This document shows, one piece after another, positions 1 through 9,583 of a stretch of DNA of 64,000 nt. Source of the DNA: Kitasatospora arboriphila. Lineage in GTDB: Bacteria; Actinomycetota; Actinomycetes; Mycobacteriales; Mycobacteriaceae. Every line of letters begins with the position of its first letter. Position 1 is the first letter of the stretch. Location of the stretch: assembly GCF_000717275.1 (NCBI RefSeq), contig NZ_JNYV01000005.1, positions 248,001 through 312,000 of the forward strand, read 5' to 3'. The notes under the pieces are model-generated. The model was not told the origin of the DNA and searched no databases. It was given only the letters and a program-made list of their open reading frames with translations. Position numbers and translations under genes: made by a program.

Positions 1-581
1 CTGCCGACGATCGACCTGATTTCCTCGGCGGTCTCGCCGGTGACTTCCACCACTTCATCCGAGCCCTCGTCGGAGCCGATCTCCCGATCGTCGCAGCGGT
101 GCACGGTTGGGCCGCCGGCGCGGGGATGAGTTTGGTGACGCACAGCGACGTAGCCATCGGTGGCACATCCACCAAGATGCGTCCGGCCTACATCGGGATC
201 GGCCTCAGTCCGGACGGCGGCCTCACGTGGTCGCTCCCCCGGGTCGTCGGAGCCGCCCGTGCTCGCGACATCATCTTGACCAATCGGATCGTGGACGCGG
301 CCGGTGCACTCGAACTGGGTTTGCTCTCACGCATCGTCGAGGACGACGAGGTTCTGGCGACCGCAGAAGCCGCTGCATCCGCGATCGCGGCCGGCCCGTG
401 GCGAGCGTTGTCCGCCACCCGGGCACTTCTCACGAACTCCCCGACATCCACGCTGAGCGATCAGCTCGATGCCGAGGCCGCATCGATATCGGCACTGTCC
501 GGCCAGCCCGACGGAGTCGAAGGCGTCGACGCGTTCGTCGGCAAACGCAAGCCGGACTTCTCCTCCATCAACGGCAAGTAG
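1..581 (+). CDS. Enoyl-CoA hydratase/isomerase family protein (5' truncated by window edge)
   Basis: Crotonase-fold enzyme of acyl-CoA metabolism. The open frame already runs at base 3, so the N-terminal part lies outside the window; the GTG at 99 is internal. Visible are the oxyanion-hole segment (PIVAAVHG, then GAGMSL) and the segment GIGLSPDGG followed by LPRVVG, which resembles PaaG-type isomerases, where this loop carries an acidic catalytic residue. The end KPDFSSINGK is a usual crotonase terminus. The substrate cannot be told from the sequence. It converges on ung, whose end lies 33 bp away. Family assignment is firm; the exact reaction (hydratase or isomerase) is not. Confidence 0.88.
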   Translation, partial: ADDRPDFLGGLAGDFHHFIRALVGADLPIVAAVHGWAAGAGMSLVTHSDVAIGGTSTKMRPAYIGIGLSPDGGLTWSLPRVVGAARARDIILTNRIVDAAGALELGLLSRIVEDDEVLATAEAAASAIAAGPWRALSATRALLTNSPTSTLSDQLDAEAASISALSGQPDGVEGVDAFVGKRKPDFSSINGK

Positions 582-614
582 TCGGCGGTACCGGACTTGC
601 TGTGACGGCGCCGT

Positions 615-1295
615 TCATGGCAGGCGCCAGTCCACCCCATCGGCACCCTGTTCGGCGAGCGCTGCATTGGCACGCGAGAACGGCTTCGACCCGAAGAATC
701 CGCGACTTGCCGACAGCGGCGACGGATGGGGCGACGTGATCGTCGCGACCCCGGGCAACCAGGGCGCAAGTGACGCGGCATCTTTCCCCCACAGAATCGC
801 CACCAGCGGCCGATCTCGGGCCGCCAAGGCCTTGATGGCACACTCGGTGACTGCCTCCCACCCCTTGCCGCGATGGCTCGCCGGGGTTCCGGGCGCGACC
901 GTGAGAACCCGATTGAGCAGCAGTACCCCTTGATCTGCCCAGGGCGTCAGGTCCCCATTCGACGGTCGCGGAAATCCGAGATCGGAGCCGTACTCGGTGA
1001 AGATGTTCCCCAGGCTGCGAGGAACCGGTCTCACCTCCGGTGCCACCGAAAAGCTCAGTCCAACAGCATGTCCGGGCGTCGGGTAGGGATCCTGGCCCAC
1101 CACGAGAACTCTCACCTCGTCGAAAGGACGGGTGAACGCACGCAGGACGTTGGGCCCCGACGGCAGATACGTTCGCCCTGCGGCCAACTCGGCACGCAGG
1201 AACTCGCCCATCCGCGCGACATCGTCGGCCACCGGTTCGAGGGCTTTTGCCCAGCCCGCGTCCACGAGTTCGGACAGTGGTCGCCCGTCGGACAT
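615..1295 (-). CDS. ung: Uracil-DNA glycosylase, family 1
   Basis: Removes uracil from DNA as the first step of base excision repair. At 226 aa it matches the usual length. Motif 1 GQDPYP lies at residues 67-72 with catalytic Asp69, and the HPSPLS motif carrying the catalytic His lies near residue 190. The start at 1295 (ATG) is preferred over the in-frame GTG at 1307 because AGGAG sits 5 bases upstream of the ATG and homologues begin there. The next upstream gene in the same direction is the gamma-carbonic-anhydrase-like protein at 1328-1849, in the order ung has beside thiL in mycobacteria. Nothing odd is seen in the protein. Confidence 0.97.
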   Translation of the reverse strand: MSDGRPLSELVDAGWAKALEPVADDVARMGEFLRAELAAGRTYLPSGPNVLRAFTRPFDEVRVLVVGQDPYPTPGHAVGLSFSVAPEVRPVPRSLGNIFTEYGSDLGFPRPSNGDLTPWADQGVLLLNRVLTVAPGTPASHRGKGWEAVTECAIKALAARDRPLVAILWGKDAASLAPWLPGVATITSPHPSPLSASRGFFGSKPFSRANAALAEQGADGVDWRLP

Positions 1296-1327
1296 ATCGC
1301 TCCTCACCGTGGGAAAGTGCCGATCAC

Positions 1328-1849
1328 CTAGTCGAGCCGCCTCAGGGCGGTTCTATAGTAGGCGGCATTGTTGGCATACAGATCGACGTTCAGGTCGATG
1401 TGACCTTCCGGAACCTGGTAGCCCTGACGTATTTTCGCCGGAACACCGAGCGCCATCGAACGGTCGGGCACCTCGAATTTGAACGGCACCACTGCCCCGG
1501 CACCGACAATGGAACCGGCTCCGATCCGAGACCCGTTGAGTACCACCGACCCTGAGGCGATCAGGCAGTTGTCGCCGATCACGGCGCCCTCGATGTGCGC
1601 GTTGTGCCCGATGGTGCACCGCGCCCCGATCACCGTTGCGTCCACGAGTGTGCAGTGGATGACGGTGCCGTCCTGGATGTTTGTCCGCTCGCCGACGGTG
1701 ATGGTTCCGTAGTCGCCCCGAAGCACGGCGCCGGGCCATACCGAGACCCCCGCCTCGAGCGTGACGGCTCCGATCACCACCGCGTCGGGATGGATGTAGA
1801 CCCCTTCGCCCAGTTGCGGTTCTCGGTCATCGAGTGCGTAAATCGCCAT
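1328..1849 (-). CDS. Gamma-class carbonic anhydrase-like hexapeptide protein
   Basis: A left-handed beta-helix protein of about 173 aa built from hexapeptide repeats (for example VIGDNC and IGAGS). It has the gamma carbonic anhydrase layout: LRGDY near residue 43, IQDGTVIH with His65, and GHNAH with His82. Classical members carry the third zinc His five residues after the GH His; here that place (residue 87) is Glu, although a His lies at 85. Carbonic anhydrase activity is therefore uncertain. The ATG at 1849 has TACTGT seven bases upstream, which suggests a leaderless transcript; a GTG at 1858 is the alternative. It lies between ung and thiL on the same strand. Confidence 0.85.
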   Translation of the reverse strand: MAIYALDDREPQLGEGVYIHPDAVVIGAVTLEAGVSVWPGAVLRGDYGTITVGERTNIQDGTVIHCTLVDATVIGARCTIGHNAHIEGAVIGDNCLIASGSVVLNGSRIGAGSIVGAGAVVPFKFEVPDRSMALGVPAKIRQGYQVPEGHIDLNVDLYANNAAYYRTALRRLD

Positions 1850-1893
1850 GGCAGTCACAGTATCGCGGGCGCCCCGGCGGTCGACCGCAGCGG

Positions 1894-2859
1894 TCAGAAT
1901 GTCCGCCAGCCGCTATCGAGGTCGGACACATCTAAGCCCGAGACCACCACCGACGGGCCGCTTTCAGCCGCATGCACCGACCCGATCGCGGTCCACCCCG
2001 TCGGCAGCTCACCGGGCGCGAAGGCAGCCAAGAGTTCATGGTCTTCTCCACCGGCCACGGCCCAGCGGACCGGGTCGACATCCAGCTCGGCCGCTGCCGC
2101 GGCCAGGTCGGGGAGCACCGGAATGGCAGCGGGGTCCACCCGAAGCGACAGACCCGACATCCTTGCCATCGTGTGCAGTTCACTCGACAAGCCGTCCGAG
2201 ATGTCGGTCATCGCGTGCACGCCCGACTCCGCCGCGGCCAGGGCCAGCTGCAGGTGCGGTCTCGGAACGCAGTGCGCAGCAACAAGATCGGAAAATCCGG
2301 CGACGCCTGCCAGCAGGAGAGCAAGGCCCGCGGCGGATCCACCGAGCGGGCCCGATACGGCGAGAACGTCGCCGGCTACCGGTGTGGAGAGTCGAACCGG
2401 TGCGCGGTCGTCCATCGCACCGATCGCCGTCACCGCGATCACCAGTTGATCGCCCGCGGTGAGATCGCCACCGACGACCTGCGCCCCGTACCGCGCTGCG
2501 GCCTCACGCATTCCGTCGCGGACACCGACCAGAGTTGTGGTGGGGGTTCGATCCGGGCACGTCAGCGACACCACAAAACCGGTGACCCTGGCGCCCATCG
2601 ACATCACGTCGGCGGCATTGGCCACCACCGCTTTGGCGCCCACCTGACGTGGCGTGCTCCAGTCGAGTCGAAAGTGCTGTCCGTCGACGAGTGCATCGGT
2701 GCTCACCACCACCGGTCCGCTGCCGACGAGAACCGCGGCGTCATCACCCGGGCCCACGATCACCCCATCTGCAGGAGCGGAGTCGTTCTGTGCGGTGAAC
2801 AACGCGATCAGCTCGTGCTCACCGACGTCGCCGACCGTGCGGACGGGATCGCTGGACAG
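1894..2859 (-). CDS. thiL: Thiamine-monophosphate kinase
   Basis: Phosphorylates thiamine monophosphate to thiamine diphosphate with ATP. The PurM/AIR-synthase fold is clear: GPGDDAAV, VSTDALVDGQHF, the NAADVMSMGA segment, GGDLT, MTDISDGL and GGEDHELL. The first ATG/GTG/TTG in frame is TTG at 2802, but conserved ThiL sequence (VGDVGEHELIAL) continues upstream to about 2838. The frame is open only back to a TGA at 2866-2868, and the only upstream initiation codons are CTG codons, at 2859 and 2811. Either ThiL starts at CTG 2859, with GAGGG close upstream, or a base is missing or extra just upstream of it. The coding part up to 2802 is certain; the extension is inferred. Confidence 0.93.
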   Translation of the reverse strand: MSSDPVRTVGDVGEHELIALFTAQNDSAPADGVIVGPGDDAAVLVGSGPVVVSTDALVDGQHFRLDWSTPRQVGAKAVVANAADVMSMGARVTGFVVSLTCPDRTPTTTLVGVRDGMREAAARYGAQVVGGDLTAGDQLVIAVTAIGAMDDRAPVRLSTPVAGDVLAVSGPLGGSAAGLALLLAGVAGFSDLVAAHCVPRPHLQLALAAAESGVHAMTDISDGLSSELHTMARMSGLSLRVDPAAIPVLPDLAAAAAELDVDPVRWAVAGGEDHELLAAFAPGELPTGWTAIGSVHAAESGPSVVVSGLDVSDLDSGWRTF

Positions 2860-2989
2860 GTTCCCTCACCGCCCCTCTGTTCATCTCGAGTCTGTTGATT
2901 GGCCTCTGAGCACCGTTGTCGGTGAGAATATGTGCCAGTGTATTTGGGTCAGCCACCGGTTGATCGCAGTCGCCAGCGAAAGGAACGCC

Positions 2990-3238
2990 GTGGTTCAGGC
3001 ATACATACTGATCCAGACCGAGGTCGGAAAGGCCGCCGTGGCAGCGGCCACCATCTCGGAGATCGACGGCGTCGCCTCGTCGGAGGAGGTCAGCGGCCCT
3101 TACGACGTCATCGTGCGCGTGGATGCGACCGATGGGACGCACCTCACCGAAGCGGTGGTACCGAAGATCCAGCAGGTCGAAGGAATCACCCGGACGTTGA
3201 CCTGCCCGGTGGTGACCGGTACGCCGAGGCAGGGGTGA
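2990..3238 (+). CDS. Stand-alone Lrp/AsnC ligand-binding (RAM) domain protein
   Basis: A short protein of about 82 aa that consists only of the C-terminal ligand-binding domain of Lrp/AsnC regulators, without the helix-turn-helix. Features are the opening VQAYILIQTEVGK, the EVSGPYDVIV beta strand typical of the domain, and IQQVEGITRTLTCPV. Such stand-alone domains form oligomers that bind small molecules, often amino acids; the ligand is not known here. The start is GTG 2990 with AAAGGA about 6 bases upstream. The stop overlaps the DUF3515 start by 4 bases (GTGA), so the two are translationally coupled. It is divergent from thiL. A regulatory role is inference. Confidence 0.9.
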   Translation: MVQAYILIQTEVGKAAVAAATISEIDGVASSEEVSGPYDVIVRVDATDGTHLTEAVVPKIQQVEGITRTLTCPVVTGTPRQG

Positions 3239-3771
3239 GCGACTCGTCGACGCGCCGGCTCAGTCCGGCCGTGATCGCCAGCATCGTAGCGATCCCGGTC
3301 ATGGTGATCGTGGGTTTCATCACCTATGCAGTGGTCGGCACAGACGGTGCAACCTCCGACGACACCCCGCTGAAAACGATGGCAGCACCCGAACAGGACT
3401 CTCCGGAGTGCGCGAAACTCATTGCCGCCCTTCCCGAGAGTTTTGAGGGATTCGGCAAGCGGGAGACCGCTGCGGATGGCCTGGTGACCTGGGCGCCGGG
3501 CGACCAGGTGGCCGGACCCGTCCAGGTGCGTTGCGGAGTCGATCGGCCCGAATCGCTCTCGCCGACCTCTGGTTTGCAGGTCGTCGATCCGGTGCAGTGG
3601 TTCTCGGTGTCGGCGACAACCGAGGCCAAGGGCTTCCTCTGGTACGCCGTCGACCATCGACCCTACGTGGCCATCTGGCTACCCGAGAACGTCGGAAATG
3701 GCCCCATTCAACAGGTTTCGCAACTGATCGACCAGAACCTCACGAGCGCACCCATCGACTTGGGCGGCTGA
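3235..3771 (+). CDS. DUF3515 family membrane-anchored protein
   Basis: A protein of about 178 aa with one N-terminal membrane segment (AVIASIVAIPVMVIVGFITYA, roughly residues 12-32) and an exported domain with two Cys (SPECAKL and VQVRCGVD) that could form a disulfide. It matches the actinobacterial DUF3515 family, which usually lies beside ddl and gpsA and has no known function. The start GTG 3235 overlaps the preceding stop. The D-alanine-D-alanine ligase gene found between this family and gpsA in mycobacteria is absent: gpsA ends only 10 bases downstream on the opposite strand. Confidence 0.88.
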   Translation: MSDSSTRRLSPAVIASIVAIPVMVIVGFITYAVVGTDGATSDDTPLKTMAAPEQDSPECAKLIAALPESFEGFGKRETAADGLVTWAPGDQVAGPVQVRCGVDRPESLSPTSGLQVVDPVQWFSVSATTEAKGFLWYAVDHRPYVAIWLPENVGNGPIQQVSQLIDQNLTSAPIDLGG

Positions 3772-3781
3772 GGACGTCACG

Positions 3782-4777
3782 TCACTCGGGCTTGGTCCGC
3801 CGGCCGAGCAGTGAATAGATGGCCTCGGTGACCGTAAGGCCCTCGTGGCAGACCTGGTGAACCGCTTCGGTCAAAGGCATGTCCACACCGTGTTTCTCGG
3901 CCAGTGCCCGTACCGACGTGCACGACTTCACACCCTCGGCGACCTGACCGTTGGTGGCTTCTTGAGCCTCTGCCAGAGTCTTGCCCTCCCCCAGCCTGCT
4001 GCCGAATGTGCGATTGCGCGACAGCGGCGAGGAGCATGTGGCGACGAGATCACCGACCCCGGCCAGCCCGGCGAGTGTTTCCGGTCTCGCCCCCAGCGCG
4101 ACCCCCAAGCGGATCGTCTCGGCCAGACCGCGAGTGATGATCGATGCCAGGGTGTTCTCCCCGAGGCCGACACCGGACGCCATCCCACATGCGAGGGCGA
4201 TGACGTTCTTGACCGCGCCCCCGATCTCGCAGCCGACCACATCCGTGTTGGTGTACGGCCGAAAATATCTCGTACTGCACGCCTTCTGGATGTCGCGCGC
4301 CCGGGACTCGTCCTCACACGCGACCACGGTCGCGGCGGGTTGGCCGACTGCGATCTCGCCGGCGAGATTGGGCCCCGACAGCACCGCGACGCGATCTGAG
4401 GCGGCACCGGTCACCTCGGCGATCACTTCGCTCATCCGCAGCAGCGTCCCGGTTTCCACGCCTTTGGACAACGACATCAGGGTTGCGGTATCGGCGAGGT
4501 GCGGCAGCCAGGTCTGCATACTCGCGCGCAGCGACTGGGAGGGCACGGCACAGACCACCAGGTCGGCACCCGCGAGAACCTCGGCGAGGTCGGCGCTGGC
4601 GCGCAGGCCCTCGGGCAGAGGTACCTGTGGCAGGTAATCGGGGTTGGTGTGGGTGCGGTTGATGGCGTCCGCCAGTTCAGGCCTCCTCGACCACAAGACC
4701 GTCGGGGTGCCCGCGTCGACCAACACCTTGGCCATCGCAGTGCCCCACGAACCCGAGCCCATCACGACCGCCTGCAT
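3782..4777 (-). CDS. gpsA: NAD(P)H-dependent glycerol-3-phosphate dehydrogenase
   Basis: Reduces dihydroxyacetone phosphate to sn-glycerol 3-phosphate for phospholipid synthesis in the cytosol. The N-terminal Rossmann motif GSGSWGTA is near residue 7, LSKGVE and GPNLAGEIA follow, [10 protein letters not shown] carries the catalytic Lys, and SRNRTFG is the substrate-binding segment. About 331 aa, normal for the family. ATG 4777 is preceded by AAGGTGG at good spacing; an adjoining GTG at 4780 is also in frame. The gene converges on the DUF3515 gene and diverges from fbiD, with about 144 bp between for both promoters. Confidence 0.96.
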   Translation of the reverse strand: MQAVVMGSGSWGTAMAKVLVDAGTPTVLWSRRPELADAINRTHTNPDYLPQVPLPEGLRASADLAEVLAGADLVVCAVPSQSLRASMQTWLPHLADTATLMSLSKGVETGTLLRMSEVIAEVTGAASDRVAVLSGPNLAGEIAVGQPAATVVACEDESRARDIQKACSTRYFRPYTNTDVVGCEIGGAVKNVIALACGMASGVGLGENTLASIITRGLAETIRLGVALGARPETLAGLAGVGDLVATCSSPLSRNRTFGSRLGEGKTLAEAQEATNGQVAEGVKSCTSVRALAEKHGVDMPLTEAVHQVCHEGLTVTEAIYSLLGRRTKPE

Positions 4778-4921
4778 CACGCCACCACCTTCTCCATCGT
4801 TCTCTGCCGTCCGACTGTGTCGACATCCGCTGCCCGGACCGACCCGATTCTCTCGAACGGTCCAAGACTAGAGGCCACGGAGGTGGTGGGGTGCCTTTTC
4901 CCCCCGCGACCACCGGCGACC

Positions 4922-5608
4922 ATGATGGAGGTCATGGATACGCGATCGATCGCAGTCGTCATCGCGGTCAAAGAGCTGAGCGCAGCCAAGACACGGCTGT
5001 CGCCGGGCGTCGACGGCAACGCCCGACGCCAACTGGTGCTGGCCATGCTGACCGACACCCTCGCAGCGGTGCGAGCCGCGGGACTCGATCAGGTGGTGGT
5101 GGTCAGTCCCGACACATCGGTGGCCGAGGCCGCGCAGGCGAGTGGCGCTCGCACTGTGGTGGACCGCGGCGACGTGCTCAACGGCGATGTTCTCAACGCG
5201 GCGTTCGCGATCGGCATCGACCACGCTCTGTCGTTGTGGCCCGGCAGCCGAATCATGGTGCTGCAGGCCGATCTCCCCGCCGTGAGGCCCGAGTCGCTCA
5301 CGGCCGCCATCGACCGGTCCGCGGATCTGGAGCGGGCCTTCATCGCCGACCATTCGGGCACCGGCACCACCGCACTGTTCCTGAACGCAGCCGATCTCAG
5401 CGCCGCCGACACCCTTCGGTTCGGGGCCCATTCGGCCCGAGAACATCGTCGCCGGGGTGCGGTCGAACTCACCGAGGACTCCGGTCGCTGGCCGGACCTT
5501 AGGATCGACGTCGACACCGTCGAGGATTTGCTGACCGCACGGCGCCTTGGCCTGGGAACTTCCACCAGTGCGGTTCTCGAACGCTTGCAATTGGATGAAC
5601 AAACCTGA
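4922..5608 (+). CDS. fbiD: Phosphoenolpyruvate/2-phospholactate guanylyltransferase for coenzyme F420
   Basis: A nucleotidyltransferase that activates phosphoenolpyruvate (or 2-phospholactate) with GTP in F420 synthesis. It corresponds to Rv2983 (FbiD, CofC family). The GT-A-like N-terminus VIAVKELSAAKTRL is the nucleotide-binding signature, with LQADLPAV and the end segment IDVDTVEDL also characteristic. About 228 aa from ATG 4922; ATG codons at 4925 and 4934 are in frame, and GGAGG lies only 2-3 bases before 4934, so the exact start is open. It sits between gpsA and ppk1 as in mycobacteria. The split-barrel protein at 12539-13045 is a possible F420 user. Confidence 0.92.
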   Translation: MMEVMDTRSIAVVIAVKELSAAKTRLSPGVDGNARRQLVLAMLTDTLAAVRAAGLDQVVVVSPDTSVAEAAQASGARTVVDRGDVLNGDVLNAAFAIGIDHALSLWPGSRIMVLQADLPAVRPESLTAAIDRSADLERAFIADHSGTGTTALFLNAADLSAADTLRFGAHSAREHRRRGAVELTEDSGRWPDLRIDVDTVEDLLTARRLGLGTSTSAVLERLQLDEQT

Positions 5609-5651
5609 TCTCCCGGTGTCGGGGCCCTGACAGATAGGCCATGATGGTCTG

Positions 5652-7856
5652 GTGAGCACAGCCGAATCAACGACCCCCGCTCCCCGGCCGCGATCGTCGA
5701 TGCCGGCCGCCCCGCCGGCAGCCACCGCCGCCCCCACCGCCACAGCGGACCTTCCCGAAGACCGTTACCTGAACCGGGAACTGAGTTGGCTCGACTTCAA
5801 CGCCCGGGTTCTGGCGCTGGCAGAAGACACCTCGCTGCCCTTGCTCGAGAGGGCAAAGTTCTTGGCCATCTTCGCCTCGAACCTCGACGAGTTCTTCATG
5901 GTGCGTGTCGCCGGGCTCAAGCGCAGACACGAAACCGGCCTGTCGGTACGGTCGGCCGACGGGCTGTCACCGCGCGAGCAGCTCGCACTCATCGCACAGC
6001 GCACACAGGTGCTGGCCGAACGCCACGCCCGGGTCTTCCTCGACTCGGTCCGCAAGGCCCTGGCGGACAACAACATTCACGTCATCACCTGGGACCAGTT
6101 GACTGACGACGAGCGCCGCCGGATGGCCGAGTACTTCCACGAAGAGGTCTTCCCGGTTCTGACGCCACTCGCGGTCGACCCGGCGCACCCGTTCCCGTAC
6201 ATCTCCGGCCTCAGCCTCAATCTGGCGGTGACCGTCAAGGACGTCACCGAAGGCGGCGAACATTTCGCGCGCGTCAAGGTGCCCGACAACGTCGACCGCT
6301 TCGTTCAGGTCGATCGGTTCATGCCGCCGGAATTCCGGCAGAACTACGCGAAAACCGCCGACACCCCGGCGAAAACGGTTCTGCTGCCGCTGGAGTATCT
6401 GATCGCAGCTCACCTCGATCAGCTGTTCCCCGGGATGGAGATCGTCGAGCACCACGCTTTCCGCATCACTCGCAACGCGGATTTCGAGGTGGAGGAAGAC
6501 CGCGACGAGGATCTCCTGCAGGCACTCGAACGAGAACTGGCGCGGCGACGTTTCGGTTCGCCGGTGCGCCTCGAGGTCGCCGACGACATGACCGAGCACA
6601 TGCTCGAACTGTTGCTGCGTGAGCTCGACGTCGACCCGGCAGACGTCATCGAAGTTCCCGGGCTGCTCGACCTGTCGAGTCTGTTCCAGGTGGCCGCCGT
6701 GGACCGTCCGGCTCTCAAGGACCCGCCGTTCGTCCCGGCCACCCACCCGGCTTTCGGTGAGCGCGAAACACCCAAGAGCATCTTCTCGACCCTGCGTGAC
6801 GGCGACGTCCTGGTCCATCACCCGTACGACTCGTTCTCCACGAGTGTGCAGCGGTTCCTCGAGCAGGCCGCGGCAGATCCCCAGGTGCTGGCGATCAAGC
6901 AGACGCTGTACCGCACCTCGGGCGACTCCCCGATCGTGAACGCATTGATCGACGCCGCCGAGGCCGGCAAACAGGTTGTCGCGCTTGTGGAGATCAAGGC
7001 CCGCTTCGACGAGCAGGCCAACATCAAGTGGGCCCGACAGCTCGAGCAGGCCGGCGTGCACGTCGTCTACGGACTCGTCGGGCTCAAGACACACTGCAAG
7101 ACATGTCTCGTCGTGCGCCGTGAAGGGTCCACCATCCGCCGGTACTGCCACATCGGAACCGGTAACTACAATCCGAAAACCGCGCGGCTCTACGAAGACG
7201 TGGGCCTGTTCACCGCGGCCCCGGACATCGGTGCCGACCTGACTGATCTGTTCAACACCCTCACCGGCTACTCACGGAAGGTGGCCTACCGCAACCTGTT
7301 GGTCGCCCCGCACGGAGTGCGGGCGGGCATCATCGACCGGATCCTCGGAGAATGTGAACGGCGTCAGGCCGGTCACACCGATGCTCGGATCCGGTTGAAG
7401 ATGAATGCTCTGGTTGACGAGCAGGTCATCGACGCCCTGTACCGGGCGTCGCAGGCCGGTGTTCCTGTCGAGGTCGTGGTGCGTGGGATCTGTGCGCTGC
7501 GGCCGGGCGTTCCGGGTATGAGCGAGAACATCACCGTCCGCTCGATACTCGGACAGTTCCTGGAGCACTCACGGGTTCTGCATTTCCAGTCCCTCGACGA
7601 GTTCTGGATCGGCAGCGCCGACATGATGCACCGCAATCTCGACCGCCGCGTGGAAGTGATGGCGCAGGTGCGCGATCCACGACTGACCCGCGAACTCGAC
7701 GACGTCTTCAACTCGGCGATGGACCCGACCACCCGCAGTTGGGTGCTCGGCGAGGACGGCGGCTGGACGGCGTCGCCTGCCGCGGGTGAAGAGGTACGTG
7801 ATCATCAGCGCCAGATGATGCGTCGCAACCGTAGCCGGGCCGACCTGATCCAGTGA
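5652..7856 (+). CDS. ppk1: Polyphosphate kinase 1
   Basis: Makes inorganic polyphosphate from ATP and can run in reverse. 734 aa with all PPK1 parts: an N domain starting near [12 protein letters not shown] (residue 39), the head domain, and two phospholipase-D-like C domains. His481 in GLKTHCK and His500 in YCHIGTGNY are spaced 19 residues apart, exactly as E. coli His435 (phospho-His) and His454. The first 35 residues are Pro/Ala/Thr-rich and probably unordered. GTG 5652 is the start. The stop overlaps the mutT1 start by 4 bases, so polyphosphate synthesis and nucleotide sanitation are co-expressed, as in mycobacteria. Confidence 0.98.
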   Translation: MSTAESTTPAPRPRSSMPAAPPAATAAPTATADLPEDRYLNRELSWLDFNARVLALAEDTSLPLLERAKFLAIFASNLDEFFMVRVAGLKRRHETGLSVRSADGLSPREQLALIAQRTQVLAERHARVFLDSVRKALADNNIHVITWDQLTDDERRRMAEYFHEEVFPVLTPLAVDPAHPFPYISGLSLNLAVTVKDVTEGGEHFARVKVPDNVDRFVQVDRFMPPEFRQNYAKTADTPAKTVLLPLEYLIAAHLDQLFPGMEIVEHHAFRITRNADFEVEEDRDEDLLQALERELARRRFGSPVRLEVADDMTEHMLELLLRELDVDPADVIEVPGLLDLSSLFQVAAVDRPALKDPPFVPATHPAFGERETPKSIFSTLRDGDVLVHHPYDSFSTSVQRFLEQAAADPQVLAIKQTLYRTSGDSPIVNALIDAAEAGKQVVALVEIKARFDEQANIKWARQLEQAGVHVVYGLVGLKTHCKTCLVVRREGSTIRRYCHIGTGNYNPKTARLYEDVGLFTAAPDIGADLTDLFNTLTGYSRKVAYRNLLVAPHGVRAGIIDRILGECERRQAGHTDARIRLKMNALVDEQVIDALYRASQAGVPVEVVVRGICALRPGVPGMSENITVRSILGQFLEHSRVLHFQSLDEFWIGSADMMHRNLDRRVEVMAQVRDPRLTRELDDVFNSAMDPTTRSWVLGEDGGWTASPAAGEEVRDHQRQMMRRNRSRADLIQ

Positions 7857-8776
7857 GCAAAGGGGCAGACGGCAAGAACACTGTTGTCTATGCGGCCGGC
7901 GGAGTCGTGTGGCGCGAGAACTCCGCCGGTGACGTCGAAGTCGTGATCGTCCACCGCCCGCGGTACGACGACTGGACGCTGCCCAAGGGCAAGGTCGAGC
8001 CGGGCGAGACATTGATCAGCACCGCGGTACGGGAGATCAAAGAAGAGACCGGTTACGACGTCCGGCTGGTACGGCACCTACGCATGGTCAGCTACGACCT
8101 ACGTGGACCCGGTCGCAAGCACGTGCATTACTGGTCCGCCGAAGCGGTCGGCGGCAGCTTTACACCCAACCACGAGGTTGACGAAATACGTTGGCTGCCA
8201 ATTGAATTGGCTGCCGAGCAACTTTCCTTCCGGCTGGACCAGAAGGTCCTGGCAACTTTCGAACAGCTACCCGCACGACTCGATACGGTCCTGCTGGTGC
8301 GTCACGCCAAGGCGGGCCGCAAATCTCGGTACCACGGCGATGACCGTCTGCGACCGTTGGAGAAGGTCGGCCGAACCCAGTCCGAGGCATTGCTCGGACA
8401 GCTCCTCGCGTTCGGGCCCACGCACGTGCACTCCGCTGACCGCGTCCGGTGCGAGCAGACAGTGGCACCGCTTGCTGATGAGCTGGGTGTGTCGATCATC
8501 AGTGAACCCAGCCTGGCCGAGGAAGCGTTCAACGAAGATCCCAAACCGGGGAGACGGCGGATCCGAGAGATCGGTTGCGAGAGCGGGATCCATGTCGTGT
8601 GCAGTCAGGGCAAGGTCATCCCGCCGCTGATGAAGTGGTGGTCGGCGCACGACGGTGTGAAGCTGCCGCCCGCACGAAATCGTAAGGCGAGCGTGTGGGT
8701 GCTTTCTTTGTTGGACGGCAAATTGGTTGCTGCCAACCACATCGACAGCCCACTGCCCGGCAACCCCGGCACCTGA
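7853..8776 (+). CDS. mutT1: MutT1: Nudix hydrolase fused to histidine phosphatase
   Basis: A 307-aa two-domain enzyme. The Nudix box spans residues 46-67 (GKVEPGET, then REIKEETG). The second domain begins near residue 143 with the histidine-phosphatase motif RHAKAG at 150-155. The mycobacterial orthologue (Rv2985) hydrolyses 8-oxo-(d)GTP and diadenosine polyphosphates, and the phosphatase domain removes further phosphate; the same role is inferred here. It starts at GTG 7853 inside the end of ppk1. A strong bidirectional terminator separates it from the convergent hupB. Confidence 0.95.
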   Translation: MSKGADGKNTVVYAAGGVVWRENSAGDVEVVIVHRPRYDDWTLPKGKVEPGETLISTAVREIKEETGYDVRLVRHLRMVSYDLRGPGRKHVHYWSAEAVGGSFTPNHEVDEIRWLPIELAAEQLSFRLDQKVLATFEQLPARLDTVLLVRHAKAGRKSRYHGDDRLRPLEKVGRTQSEALLGQLLAFGPTHVHSADRVRCEQTVAPLADELGVSIISEPSLAEEAFNEDPKPGRRRIREIGCESGIHVVCSQGKVIPPLMKWWSAHDGVKLPPARNRKASVWVLSLLDGKLVAANHIDSPLPGNPGT

Positions 8777-8826
8777 TCTCAGGACGTCCCCCGTTGCCTT
8801 GTCGCAGGGGTGGCCACACAACGCAA

Positions 8827-8865
8827 AACAAACCCCGGCGGAGGGAAGGTCCGCCGGGGTTTGTT
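8827..8865. terminator. Bidirectional intrinsic terminator between mutT1 and hupB
   Basis: Perfect 16-bp inverted repeat (8827-8842 and 8850-8865) with a 7-base loop. The stem is G+C rich at its core with A/T runs on both outer ends, so it can end transcription from mutT1 (plus) and hupB (minus). Confidence 0.9.
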
Positions 8866-8884
8866 CGGTCTGATGCTGGTCTGG

Positions 8885-9436
8885 CTACTTGCTTGTGCGC
8901 TTTGCAGCGGTCTTCTTGGCCGGAGCCTTCTTGGCAGCGGTCTTCTTGGCCGGTGCTGCCGTGGTCTTCTTGGCAGCGGTCTTCTTGGCCGGTGCTGCCG
9001 TGGTCTTCTTGGCAGCGGTCTTCGCGGCGGTCTTCTTGGCCGGAGTGGCCGCCTTCTTGGCCGGAGCCGCCTTCTTGGCGGCGGTCTTCTTGGCCGGTGC
9101 ACTGCTCGAAGCAGTTGCGCTGCCCCGCTTGACTGCTGGTCCCGACGCGCTCAGCTTCTGCTTGCCGGAGACCACCAACTTGAACTGGGCGCCCGGACGG
9201 AATGCCGGAACCCAAGTCGGACGGACCTTGACTGTTTCACCGGTGCGGGGGTTGCGGGCAACCCGTGCAGCGCGGCGACGCTTTTCGAAAACACCAAAGC
9301 CGGTGATCGTGACGCTCTCGCCTTTGTTCACAGCGCGAACGATCGTATCGACGATGTGCTCAACGGCATCTGTAGCCGTCCGGCGATCGGTCCCCAACTT
9401 CTTTGTCAGTTCCTCGATGAGCTCTGCCTTGTTCAT
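8885..9436 (-). CDS. hupB: Nucleoid protein HupB (HU with histone-H1-like tail)
   Basis: A nucleoid-associated DNA-binding protein of 183 aa. Residues 1-90 are a canonical HU domain ([28 protein letters not shown]). From about residue 105 the tail is made of [12 protein letters not shown] repeats, like eukaryotic histone H1 and mycobacterial HupB (Rv2986c). The repeats show up in the DNA as tandem copies between about 8895 and 9090. The start is ATG 9436 with GGAGG about 9 bases upstream; the longer ORF beginning at 9499 would add residues not found in HU proteins. In mycobacteria the tail Lys residues are acetylated; that is family knowledge, not seen here. Confidence 0.97.
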   Translation of the reverse strand: MNKAELIEELTKKLGTDRRTATDAVEHIVDTIVRAVNKGESVTITGFGVFEKRRRAARVARNPRTGETVKVRPTWVPAFRPGAQFKLVVSGKQKLSASGPAVKRGSATASSSAPAKKTAAKKAAPAKKAATPAKKTAAKTAAKKTTAAPAKKTAAKKTTAAPAKKTAAKKAPAKKTAAKRTSK

Positions 9437-9583
9437 GGATTCAACCTCCGCAAACTGTTGGCCCACTTTGGGCCAGCTACAGGACACGGTAAACGTCAAA
9501 TGGCAAAACGTCCACGATCCACGCCAAATTCACCCGGCGTGGCGAAAGGTTTGTCCTCTAACAGGTTACGTCAGAGGCCGGCT

